The position numbers and the translations under genes are program-made. Shown here piece by piece: positions 52,604 through 60,101 of a stretch of DNA of 64,000 nt. Source of the DNA: an uncultured Oscillospiraceae bacterium (GTDB lineage: Bacteria; Bacillota; Clostridia; Oscillospirales; Oscillospiraceae); assembly GCA_949841355.1 (NCBI GenBank), contig CATKZP010000001.1:1-64000 (forward strand). Direction: 5' to 3'. Position 1 is the stretch's first letter, and the number at the start of each line of letters is the position of its first letter. The notes beneath the pieces were generated by a model. The model did not search any database. It saw only the letters and a program-made list of their open reading frames with translations, and was not told where the DNA came from.

Positions 52604-52627
52604 GTTGAGCCGCTCCTTTCCAAATCC

Positions 52628-52653
52628 CTATGGGCAGATTGCCCTGTCCATAG
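52628..52653 (-). other. Hairpin and GGA-rich fliD leader
   Basis: CTATGG pairs with CCATAG around an inner GGGCA/TGCCC stem in the untranslated leader of fliD. On the mRNA strand, four GGA triplets fall within about 45 bases, two of them at the ribosome site. CsrA binds GGA in loops and overlapping ribosome sites, so this leader could be a CsrA target. The structure is seen; the role is inference. Confidence 0.35.
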
Positions 52654-52717
52654 CATGTTTACAGGAGAAAATTTTGAAAAATTTTTTGCAGTTTTTTCGC
52701 TGTACCTCTGTTCTTTT

Positions 52718-52745
52718 TTATCGACCTGTAGTATATTAAACTTAA
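52718..52745 (-). promoter_or_regulatory. Sigma-D (sigma-28) promoter of fliD-fliS-fliT-like
   Basis: On the minus strand TTAAGTTT (52738-52745), 12 bases, then GTCGATAA (52718-52725). This has the same geometry as the cheA promoter and one mismatch in the -10. It gives a leader of about 105 bases. Confidence 0.65.
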
Positions 52746-52785
52746 GACTTTTCTCCAAGTTTTTGTAAAGGGGAGGGAATCATCC

Positions 52786-53598
52786 TTGACTCAAATCATC
52801 GCTGTCACCAACCAAAAAGGCGGTGTGGGTAAGACCACCACCGCCGCCGCCCTGGTCTGCGGCCTGCATCAGCGCGGGGCCAAGGTTCTGGGCGTAGATC
52901 TGGACCCCCAGGGGAACCTGGGCTTCAACCTGGGCCTGGACATCGGCGCAGGCAATACGGTCTACGACGTACTCAAGGGGAGCTGTTCCATGGAGCAGGC
53001 CATCGTGTCCACCGACTATGGCGATGTGCTGCCCTCGGACATTATGCTGTCCGCCGCCGAGGTGGAGTTCACCGTGCCCCGGCGGGAGTTCATGCTCAGC
53101 GACCAGCTGGCTTCCGTCCGCTCCCGGTACGACTTCGTCATCATCGACACGCCGCCGGCCTTGAATATTCTCACCGTCAACGCCTACGTGGCCTCCGACG
53201 GACTCATCGTCCCCATGGAGGCGGAGGTGCTCAGCCTTGTGGGCATCACCCAGCTTCAGGAGACCATTGAAACCGTCCGTTCCACCTACAATCCCCACCT
53301 GAAGGTGCTGGGCATTCTGCTCAACAAGTTCAACTCCCGGCTCACCCTGTCCAAGGACATTTTGGAGCTGGCCGGAGAGGTGGCCGGGCAGCTGGGCAGC
53401 CAGGTGTTCCAGACCCGCATTCACCGCGGGGTGGGCGTGGCCATGGCTCCCGCCCATGGGCAGACGGTGCTCACCTATCAGCCCGACTCCCGTCCCGCCC
53501 AGGACTTCCTGGACATCGTGGACGCGGTGGCCGGCGACCGGTTCCCGCGGCCAAAGCCCAAGTCCAAGCTCAAGTATATCTCTAAATTTTTCAACTAA
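52786..53598 (+). CDS. ParA/Soj-type ATPase
   Basis: Deviant-Walker ATPase of 270 residues. Motif KGGVGKTT is at 11-18, with the signature lysine K11. DLDPQGNLGFNLG follows near residue 38 and VIIDTPPALNILT near 117. It looks Soj/ParA-like rather than MinD- or FlhG-like, with a basic C-terminal tail ending KLKYISKFFN. The start codon is TTG at 52786 behind GGGAGGG. There is no parB next to it; the downstream partner is a ComFB protein, and both are surrounded by flagellar genes. Positioning of a polar or surface structure is one possibility; a chromosomal ParA paralogue is another. Confidence 0.85.
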   Translation: MTQIIAVTNQKGGVGKTTTAAALVCGLHQRGAKVLGVDLDPQGNLGFNLGLDIGAGNTVYDVLKGSCSMEQAIVSTDYGDVLPSDIMLSAAEVEFTVPRREFMLSDQLASVRSRYDFVIIDTPPALNILTVNAYVASDGLIVPMEAEVLSLVGITQLQETIETVRSTYNPHLKVLGILLNKFNSRLTLSKDILELAGEVAGQLGSQVFQTRIHRGVGVAMAPAHGQTVLTYQPDSRPAQDFLDIVDAVAGDRFPRPKPKSKLKYISKFFN

Positions 53599-53617
53599 GT
53601 AAGGAGTAATCATCATT

Positions 53618-54286
53618 ATGGCCAAACATGACAAGACCAGCAAAACCGCGCGGGTGATGAATCTGCTCAGCAAGAAAGCGGACCCCACCGTTTCCACGGA
53701 GGAGGCGCCCGCTCCCGCCGCCGCTGTCCCCCCCATCGTCACCTCCATGGCCCCCGACGCCGCGGTGTCGGTGCAGATCAAGAACGCCCTGGAAAACGCG
53801 CTGGAGGGAGAGCTAGGGCCCCAGCAGTCCGCGCCCGCCGCCCCGGCCGAACAGCCCGCTCCCGAGCCCCAGCCTGAGCCCGAGCCGGTCCAAGCCGCGC
53901 CCCAGCCCGAGCCCGCTCCCGCCCCCGAGGAGCCGGCGGCCCCGCCCCAGGCGGACGAGCCCGCCCCCGCGCCTGTGGCCGAGGAGCCCGCCCATCAGTT
54001 CCTGGAGCCGGAAAATCCCGGCTACATCAATGTGATGCAGGTCCTCGTGGAGGAGAAGGCCCCCAAGTACGTGGAGATGTTCGGCCTGTGCACCTGCAAG
54101 CGGTGCATGGAGGACGTAAAGGCTTTCACCCTCAACCATCTCCCCCCCAAATACGTGGTGCTGGAGCCGGGCGACCGGGTCCCTCGCCTGACGGTGTACG
54201 AGGGCAAGTTCAGCAGCGACATCACCGCCCAGCTGCTCCAGGCGTGCAAGGTGATCCACGAAACTCCCCACCACAGCCGGACCTGA
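53618..54286 (+). CDS. ComFB-domain protein with long Pro/Ala linker
   Basis: Protein of 222 residues. The N-terminal 125 residues are low complexity, with a helix-like region (AAVSVQIKNALENALEGELG) and a long Pro/Ala/Glu/Gln linker. The C-terminal ComFB domain (about 135-215) has CTCKRCMEDVKAFTLNHLPP and KYVVLEPGD, matching the family pattern with its Cys residues. ComFB-type proteins have been reported as cyclic-dinucleotide receptors linked to motility and competence. It begins 20 bases after the parA-like stop, so the two are one operon. Confidence 0.82.
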   Translation: MAKHDKTSKTARVMNLLSKKADPTVSTEEAPAPAAAVPPIVTSMAPDAAVSVQIKNALENALEGELGPQQSAPAAPAEQPAPEPQPEPEPVQAAPQPEPAPAPEEPAAPPQADEPAPAPVAEEPAHQFLEPENPGYINVMQVLVEEKAPKYVEMFGLCTCKRCMEDVKAFTLNHLPPKYVVLEPGDRVPRLTVYEGKFSSDITAQLLQACKVIHETPHHSRT

Positions 54287-54300
54287 CTGCGGTGAAATGG

Positions 54301-54341
54301 AAAATCTCTGGCGGATGGGTGCCATCCGCCAGAGATTTTTT
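54301..54341. terminator. Bidirectional terminator between ComFB and EAL-HDOD genes
   Basis: AAAATCTCTGGCGGATGG pairs perfectly over 18 bp with CCATCCGCCAGAGATTTT around a 3-nt loop, with a T-run to the right and a shorter one on the other strand. Confidence 0.92.
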
Positions 54342-54356
54342 TCTCGGGTATCTCTC

Positions 54357-55652
54357 TTAGTCCTCAGGGCTCTCCTGCTCCTCTTCCAGCGGAGGCAGCT
54401 GCTGGGGGTAGGGATTTGTGAGCTGTTCCCAGAGGGTATTCACATTTTCCATGCAGATGAAGTACACGCTGGTCATCATATTGTCCGGAATGCCCAGCTC
54501 CTCCGCCAAAGCGGTGATTTTCTCCCAGTCGGCGGACTCGTAGCTCAGCACCAGGTCATAGAGCATACCGCACCGGCCCTCGTGGGTGAGCAGGGCGGCC
54601 TTGATCTCGTCGGCCACCGGAACCTCCGCCAGAATATCCTCCAGGGGAGCGTCGATGAGGTAGTTCAGGGTGGAGAACATACCCATCAAATAGCCCTCCG
54701 ACTTGGAGATCGGCATATTTTTGGCGTGGTTCATCAGCTCGCTGCAAAAATTAGCCCGCATGAAAGAGCGCTTCAGGAATTCCTCCGAACCCGCGTCCAC
54801 CTCATTGTCCGCATTGCTGGCGCTGAGCAGATAGATCCACTGCTTCAGCTGCCCCAGTCCCAGGGTCATAATGGCCTGGCGGATGGTGGTGGCCCGGTGG
54901 CGCAGGGCGAAATAGGCGGAGTTGACCATTTTCAGCAGGCCGTAGGACAGGCTGGCGTCCGCGGCGATCATCTGCTCGATCTCCTCCACATTGGGCTCAT
55001 CCCGGGTGACCGCAACCATGAGCTGGAAGAAATTGCTCTGGATGTAGGCGCTGCTGTGGGCCTTGGTGGTGAGCTTGCCCGCCACATAGGACCCTTCCAG
55101 CCCATCCGCCCCCAGGGACACCGCCCGCTCATAGGTCCGGGCATCCTCAATGTTGGTGACGATGCACTTGATGTTCATACTGTGGGCCACCTCTACGGTG
55201 TTGCGGATGGTGACCTCAGTGGCGGTTTTGGCACTGATTTTGATGAAGTGGATATCATCCAGCAGCGCCAGATACCGGGGGGTGAACTGGAAATCGTTCA
55301 CCGCCACGCGATAGCCCTCCCGGACGTACTGCTGCACCAGATGCATGGACAGCGGATGGATAATCACCGCGTCGTCGATCTGGATGACCAAATCGCCCTT
55401 GTCAAAAAGCCGGGGCGTCTTTTTCATCAGCAGCATGGTGGTGAAGGTCATAAAATTCAGTGCTCCCTTCAGCACCTTGGGGCTGTTCTGTGTCAAAAAG
55501 CTGTAAATGGTGTTTGCGGCGGCAAATTCCGCGCTGGAGGTAGAGTTGTCGCTGCTGAAAGCCTGATTCGCACCATGGTACAGGATTTCATGTCCAATCG
55601 TATTCCCCTCAGCGTCCTTAATGGGCTGCCGCACGATATATTTGCCGCTCAT
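54357..55652 (-). CDS. Degenerate EAL plus HDOD signalling protein (YuxH-like)
   Basis: Cytoplasmic regulator of 431 residues. The first half (about 1-205) has the EAL-domain framework (IVRQPIKDAEGNTIGHEILY) but lacks the EAL catalytic glutamate set and other metal ligands, so it should bind at most, not cleave, c-di-GMP. The second half (about 215-400) is an HDOD domain with ADASLSYGLLKMVNSAYFAL and TIRQAIMTLGLGQLKQWIYL. Such EAL-HDOD proteins (YuxH/CdgJ type) affect motility. It is the last gene of the fliR...cheV operon, 15 bases after cheV. Confidence 0.88.
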   Translation of the reverse strand: MSGKYIVRQPIKDAEGNTIGHEILYHGANQAFSSDNSTSSAEFAAANTIYSFLTQNSPKVLKGALNFMTFTTMLLMKKTPRLFDKGDLVIQIDDAVIIHPLSMHLVQQYVREGYRVAVNDFQFTPRYLALLDDIHFIKISAKTATEVTIRNTVEVAHSMNIKCIVTNIEDARTYERAVSLGADGLEGSYVAGKLTTKAHSSAYIQSNFFQLMVAVTRDEPNVEEIEQMIAADASLSYGLLKMVNSAYFALRHRATTIRQAIMTLGLGQLKQWIYLLSASNADNEVDAGSEEFLKRSFMRANFCSELMNHAKNMPISKSEGYLMGMFSTLNYLIDAPLEDILAEVPVADEIKAALLTHEGRCGMLYDLVLSYESADWEKITALAEELGIPDNMMTSVYFICMENVNTLWEQLTNPYPQQLPPLEEEQESPED

Positions 55653-55667
55653 AGCTGCCTCCTGTCC

Positions 55668-56600
55668 TTATCCTCTGGTCTGCTTATCCTGGCGCACGAG
55701 AAGGTGGTCCATCACATCCACCAAGTGCCCGATCTCCGGCTTGGTGAGCTGCTCGTCCGCGCCCAAATCCCTGCCCTTACGGCGCATTTCCTCACTGATC
55801 AGGGAGGAGAAAATGATGAGGGGGATCTCTTTGAATCTGCTGCTGTCCTTTACCAGCTTGGTCAGCCGGTGCCCGTCCATCTGCGGCATTTCAATGTCGG
55901 TGATGATAAGGGCCACATCCCTGGTCAGGTCACCGCCCTGAGGCAGGGCGGTGAGGGCCTCCCACAGCTCCAGGCCGTTGGAGAACATGTGCAGGTTGAC
56001 ATAGTTGGCCCGGCGCAAAGAGTCCCCAATCATCTTGCTGAGCAGGATGGAGTCCTCCGCCACCCAGATGGGCTTGTCGTTGCGGTCGCGGGGCCCCAGC
56101 TGCTCCACCTCGGACATCTGGATGGAGGTCTCCGGGGCGATTTCCGCCACGATGCGCTCAAAATCCAGAATGGTGACCAGCTCGCCGTCGCACTGGGCGA
56201 TGCCGGTGGCCACGCTCTCCGCCCCGCCGGATACGGTCTTGTCCGGCTTCTGGATGTCGGTCCAGGAGATGCGGCTGATGCGGTCCACCGTGTGCACGCG
56301 GAAGGCAATGAACATCTTGTTGAAATTGGTGACGATGAAAATATCCTTGGGGTCCTTTTCCCGTTCGTCCCCCAGGTATTTGGGCAGGTCCACCACCGTC
56401 AAAACGGCGTCGCGGGGCTTGAATATACCCTCCACCGCCGGGTGGGCGTGGGGCATGGGCTTCACCGGGGCGGAAATCATGATCTCGCGCACCTTGGCCA
56501 CGTTGATGCCGTACAGATTGCCCCCGATGGTGAACTTCATGATTTCGATTTCGTTGGTGCCGGACTCCAGCAGGATCTCATGCTTGCTTTCTTCCCTCAT
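55668..56600 (-). CDS. cheV: Chemotaxis protein CheV
   Basis: Hybrid adaptor of 310 residues: a CheW-like domain (about 10-165) followed by a receiver domain (about 175-305). The CheW part has KFTIGGNLYGINVAKVREIM and IFKPRDAVLTVVDLPKYLG. The receiver has VAEDS and the phospho-acceptor Asp in ITDIEMPQMDG, followed by KPEIGHL. It couples receptors to CheA and is tuned by phosphorylation. It is the only receiver-bearing chemotaxis protein in the window besides CheB; no stand-alone CheY is present. Confidence 0.95.
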   Translation of the reverse strand: MREESKHEILLESGTNEIEIMKFTIGGNLYGINVAKVREIMISAPVKPMPHAHPAVEGIFKPRDAVLTVVDLPKYLGDEREKDPKDIFIVTNFNKMFIAFRVHTVDRISRISWTDIQKPDKTVSGGAESVATGIAQCDGELVTILDFERIVAEIAPETSIQMSEVEQLGPRDRNDKPIWVAEDSILLSKMIGDSLRRANYVNLHMFSNGLELWEALTALPQGGDLTRDVALIITDIEMPQMDGHRLTKLVKDSSRFKEIPLIIFSSLISEEMRRKGRDLGADEQLTKPEIGHLVDVMDHLLVRQDKQTRG

Positions 56601-56630
56601 TCCAATGCACTCCCTTTCATCATGTGCGTG

Positions 56631-57110
56631 TCAAATAATCAGCTCCGCACGGCCGTAGCTGCGCACACAGCCCAGGCCGCTGTTCACATCGAAGAGCAGA
56701 GTCCGGGCCACCGAGCCACCCACATCCTCCTTCAGCAGGCGGATGCCCTCTTTCTTCAGGTTCATGTGGACGCTCTCGATATTTCTCTGTCCGATATTGC
56801 CCAGGGACGAGCTGCCCACCTCGAACATCTTGGCCCCGCCCGCGATCTTGGCTGTGATTCTGGTGCGGCGGGCCCCCATAGCTTCCATCTGTTTCAGTGT
56901 CTCTCTGATTCCCGTATCCGCGTACTTCATCGGGTTCTTCCGCCCTGCCTCCATGTTCACCGGCAGCATGATATGCACCAGGGCTCCCAATTTAATCGCC
57001 GGGTCGTGCAGGCAGATGCCGATGCAGGACCCCAGCGCGTAGGTGACCAACATACCCTCCCCTTTGGCCACCTTCATGTCCGCGATTCCGATTACCAGCT
57101 TGTCACTCAT
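56631..57110 (-). CDS. cheD: Chemoreceptor glutamine deamidase CheD
   Basis: Deamidates glutamines on chemoreceptors and stimulates the CheC phosphatase; 159 residues. The catalytic C29 lies in YALGSCIGICLHD and H46 in GALVHIMLP, as in the family. ARRTRITAKIAGGAKMFEVG and RNIESVHMNLKKEGI follow. The start overlaps the cheC stop by 8 bases, consistent with the known CheC-CheD pair. Confidence 0.95.
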   Translation of the reverse strand: MSDKLVIGIADMKVAKGEGMLVTYALGSCIGICLHDPAIKLGALVHIMLPVNMEAGRKNPMKYADTGIRETLKQMEAMGARRTRITAKIAGGAKMFEVGSSSLGNIGQRNIESVHMNLKKEGIRLLKEDVGGSVARTLLFDVNSGLGCVRSYGRAELII

Positions 57111-57729
57111 CGCTTACGCCCAGCTTCCTTAATAGAGCATTCAAGGACCGAAGGTCCGGAGACATCAGCAGGCGGCAGGGAACCTGCTTGTTGTCGAACA
57201 CAAAATTTCCGCCGATGGTCATGATGTAGTCGGACTGTCCGCCGTACTCCGCCATGGGCACGGCCAGGATGGCCCCCTGCATATCCACCGTAAACGCGGG
57301 CACCGTGAGGCTCACATCCATCCCCGCCAGCCCGCTCAGGGCGTTGATGAAGGTGGAGATCATGATATTCCCCACCTCGATGAGGCAGGAATTCTCCATG
57401 TCCGCCAGCTGGCTGTAGTCGTCGATGCGCTGCTGCAAAACGCTTTCCAGCACCAGGTTGACGAACTCCAGCTGCTGGCAGGAGAGCATAATGCCGTTGA
57501 TCTGCCCGCCCATCTTTACCAGCACGCCTGCGGTGATCTCCTCCGGGCCGCCGATCCACTCGATGGCCTCGTTATAACCCATGATGCGCACCTCGGGCAG
57601 CGTGATGCGCACCTCTCTGCCCAGCATCTGGGACAGGGCGGTGGCGGCGTTGCCGGTGCCCATGCTGCCGATCTCTCGGAGGGTATCCAGCTCCAGAGAG
57701 CTCAGCTCATCGTAGTTTTTGATCGCCAT
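57103..57729 (-). CDS. cheC: CheY-P phosphatase CheC
   Basis: Phosphatase of 208 residues for CheY-P, in complex with CheD. Two phosphatase helices are visible: one around LDTLREIGSMGTGNAATALS (about 15-34) and one around ENSCLIEVGNIMISTFINAL (about 112-131). Both contain the E-x2-N type residues required for activity. The start at 57729 follows AGGAGAG; the longer reading from 57747 overlaps the upstream gene end. Confidence 0.94.
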   Translation of the reverse strand: MAIKNYDELSSLELDTLREIGSMGTGNAATALSQMLGREVRITLPEVRIMGYNEAIEWIGGPEEITAGVLVKMGGQINGIMLSCQQLEFVNLVLESVLQQRIDDYSQLADMENSCLIEVGNIMISTFINALSGLAGMDVSLTVPAFTVDMQGAILAVPMAEYGGQSDYIMTIGGNFVFDNKQVPCRLLMSPDLRSLNALLRKLGVSDE

Positions 57730-57743
57730 TATTTTCTCTCCTA

Positions 57744-58487
57744 TCAATTGCGCAGGTTGTTGATGGTGGTCTCAATCTCGTCGGAGGTCTGCACCATTTT
57801 CAGCGCCATGCCGTAAGCCCGCTGGGACTCGATGACCTTGGTGAGCTCCTCCGCCAGATCGGCGTTGGACCGCTCCAGGTACCCCTGAACGGGTTTTCCC
57901 GTGCCCAGCCACAAATCCCCGTTTTTGTCCACCGGCAGGTAGCCGGTGTCCAGCACCTGCTCCATGCCGTTGTAATTGCTGTAGTCGAACACGCCGATGG
58001 GAAGCGCCTCCGAGGTGTCGTCCACCTCGATGAGGCCGCCCTGCTGGCTGAGCACGAAGCGCCCGGTGCCGTCCCCCAGGCAGTAGACCGACTCCATGAT
58101 GGGCTCGCCCTCTTCGTCCACCTCGCCGCTCTCCCGCACCAGCTCGGACTTGTAGAAGGCCCCGTTGCGGGTGAAGGTGACCTCACCCGTGACCAGATCC
58201 ACCACGCCGAAGAATCCGTCCCCGTCGATGTAGTAGTCCAATGTGCGGCCGGTGTCCGCCGGCCCGCCCTGGGAGAAGTCGGTGGAGGTCATGAGCAGGC
58301 TGGCTCCCACGCCCATGGGCAGGTCCTCCTCCACGCCCCGGTGGTCCTGGTAGATCAGCGCGGCGAAGTGGGACCGGTTGGCCTTGAAGCCGTTGGTGTT
58401 CACGTTGGCGATGTTGTCGCCGTGGATGTTCAGACGCTGGAGCTGCTGCTGGGCGCCTACCGCGCCGATGTAAAAGGATTGATTCAT
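57744..58487 (-). CDS. Flagellar rod/hook-basal body protein, FlgG/FlhP type
   Basis: Structural axial protein of 247 residues exported through the flagellar system. The N-terminal rod motif is QQQLQRLNIHGDNIANVNTN, followed by GFKANRSHF. The middle has YYIDGDGFFGVVDLVTGEVT and TRNGAFY, the FlgE/F/G core. The C-terminus has VQGYLERSNADLAEELTKVI and SQRAYGMALKMVQTSDEI. It is the second of a tandem pair downstream of fliA, the position of flhP in Bacillus. Whether it is proximal or distal rod cannot be settled by reading. Confidence 0.9.
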   Translation of the reverse strand: MNQSFYIGAVGAQQQLQRLNIHGDNIANVNTNGFKANRSHFAALIYQDHRGVEEDLPMGVGASLLMTSTDFSQGGPADTGRTLDYYIDGDGFFGVVDLVTGEVTFTRNGAFYKSELVRESGEVDEEGEPIMESVYCLGDGTGRFVLSQQGGLIEVDDTSEALPIGVFDYSNYNGMEQVLDTGYLPVDKNGDLWLGTGKPVQGYLERSNADLAEELTKVIESQRAYGMALKMVQTSDEIETTINNLRN

Positions 58488-58505
58488 CTGGCTTTGTCAC
58501 CTCTC

Positions 58506-59252
58506 TCACATGCGGCCGATGTCGCTGGCGGAATGGCCCATCAGCTCATCGTATATTTTGGCCACCTGGGCGGCGCTCTGCAGGGAGCGCTGGCAGGTGA
58601 GCATCTCGGTCATCTGGCGGATCATGTCCACGTTGGAGCGCTCCAGGTACTTCCAATACACGGTCTGGGTGGCGGACGCCTGGGCGCCCTCGCCGGTGAA
58701 CATGCCCCGCCCGTCGTACTCCACCTGCTCCATATCCGGGAAGGTGTAAACCCCCAGCTGGCCCAGGAAGTTCCCGCCCTGGGTGAAGATATTCCCCTGC
58801 TCATCCACGTCCAGCTTGTCGGTGTTCAGCTGGATGGTCTGGCCCCGGGGGTCCAGCACCCGGCCCACGCCAGGGAAGCACAGGTACCCCTCGTCGTCCA
58901 GGGAGAAATTGCCCGCCCGGGTGTAGGCCACCCCATCCTCGGTCTGAACGGCGAAGAAGCCCTCCCCCATGATGGCGAAGTCCAGCGGGATGCCGGTGGG
59001 CTCGGGAATGCCCTGGTCGTAGAGCACCTTGATTTCACTGTTGGCCCGGATGTAGCTCTGCCGGCCGATGTCGGTGTAAATCTTCTCCTTGTTCCCCACC
59101 CGGGCGTACATCACGTCGTCAAAGGTGGTGGCGGCATAGCGGCTTTCCTTGAAGCCTGCGGTGGAGATGTTCACCATGTTATTGCCCACCACGTTGAGGT
59201 GCTGCTGCTGGGTGACCATGCCGGAGGTCAGGTTGTAAAAGCCTTTAAACAT
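58506..59252 (-). CDS. Flagellar rod/hook-basal body protein, FlgF/FlhO type
   Basis: Axial rod protein of 248 residues. N-terminal motif GMVTQQQHLNVVGNNMVNIS plus TAGFKESRY; core IMGEGFFAVQTEDGVAYTRA with GNFSLDDEGYL; C-terminal YWKYLERSNVDMIRQMTEML then CQRSLQSAAQVAKIYDELMG. It starts 6 bases after the fliA stop, so fliA and the rod genes are co-transcribed. With the next gene it forms the flhO-flhP-like pair. Gene naming as flgF or flgG varies between species. Confidence 0.9.
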   Translation of the reverse strand: MFKGFYNLTSGMVTQQQHLNVVGNNMVNISTAGFKESRYAATTFDDVMYARVGNKEKIYTDIGRQSYIRANSEIKVLYDQGIPEPTGIPLDFAIMGEGFFAVQTEDGVAYTRAGNFSLDDEGYLCFPGVGRVLDPRGQTIQLNTDKLDVDEQGNIFTQGGNFLGQLGVYTFPDMEQVEYDGRGMFTGEGAQASATQTVYWKYLERSNVDMIRQMTEMLTCQRSLQSAAQVAKIYDELMGHSASDIGRM

Positions 59253-59258
59253 CTTTCA

Positions 59259-60101
59259 TCATGCCTTCTTCCGCTTTTTAGAGGATTTTGGGGACGGCCC
59301 GCTGTTCATATACGCGCCCATGTGGTCCCGGAGCTTTTGGATGGCCCGGGAGTGGATCTGGGAGATGCGCGGCTCGCTCACTCCCATCACCTGGGCGATT
59401 TCCTTCATGTGGAGGTTTTTCTCGTAGTAGAGGGACAGAACGATCTGTTCGTTCTCCTGCAGCTCCGAAATGCCCTGAGCCAGGGTTTCCTGAAGCTCCT
59501 GCTCCTCCAGCACGGTCTCCGGCTGGACGGTGGGGTCCTCGGTGGACACCTCGAACCGGTGCCCCTCCAGGTCCCTGGCGTCCATCAGCGCGTCCAGCGA
59601 CAGGGTGTTGGACAGCGCCACCCGGGCGGCCTCCTTCTGATACTTGTCGGTGGGGATCCCCAGATGGCCCGCCACCTCCTGGTCGGTGGGGAAGCGCCCC
59701 AGCTCGTTGGCCAGATGGGACACGGCGGAGTCGATCTCCTTGGCCCGCTGCCGGATGTTTCGGGGCAGCCAGTCCTGCTTCCGGGCCAGGTCGATGACCA
59801 TTCCCCGGATGCGCTTGGCCACGTATGTCTCAAACTTGATGCCCTTCTCCGGGTCGAACTTGTCGATGGAGCTGAGCAGGGTGAGGATGCCCTCGCTGAC
59901 GATATCGTCCACCTGGGCGAAGCTGCTGTATACCCCCCGGATCTGGAGGGCAGCGCTTTTGATCAGCCCCTCGTAGCGCAGCACCAGGGGCCATTTCAGC
60001 TCCTCGTCCCCGGTCTGCTTGTAGAGCGCGAGCAGGTCGGCGGTGGCCATGGCCTCGATCTCCGCCTCGGTATACCGCCGCTGGAGGGTGGAGGCGCTCA
60101 T
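59259..60101 (-). CDS. fliA: RNA polymerase sigma factor for flagellar genes (sigma-28, FliA/SigD)
   Basis: Directs late flagellar and chemotaxis transcription; 280 residues. Region 2 has FAQVDDIVSEGILTLLSSID and FETYVAKRIRGMVIDLARKQ. Region 3 has LGRFPTDQEVAGHLGI. Region 4 has LSLYYEKNLHMKEIAQVMGV followed by SEPRISQIHSRAIQKLR. A Lys-rich tail ends the protein. Its start overlaps the flhA stop (ATGA). It should read the sigma-D promoters found before cheA, flgM and fliD, and it is opposed by FlgM. Confidence 0.95.
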   Translation of the reverse strand: MSASTLQRRYTEAEIEAMATADLLALYKQTGDEELKWPLVLRYEGLIKSAALQIRGVYSSFAQVDDIVSEGILTLLSSIDKFDPEKGIKFETYVAKRIRGMVIDLARKQDWLPRNIRQRAKEIDSAVSHLANELGRFPTDQEVAGHLGIPTDKYQKEAARVALSNTLSLDALMDARDLEGHRFEVSTEDPTVQPETVLEEQELQETLAQGISELQENEQIVLSLYYEKNLHMKEIAQVMGVSEPRISQIHSRAIQKLRDHMGAYMNSGPSPKSSKKRKKA

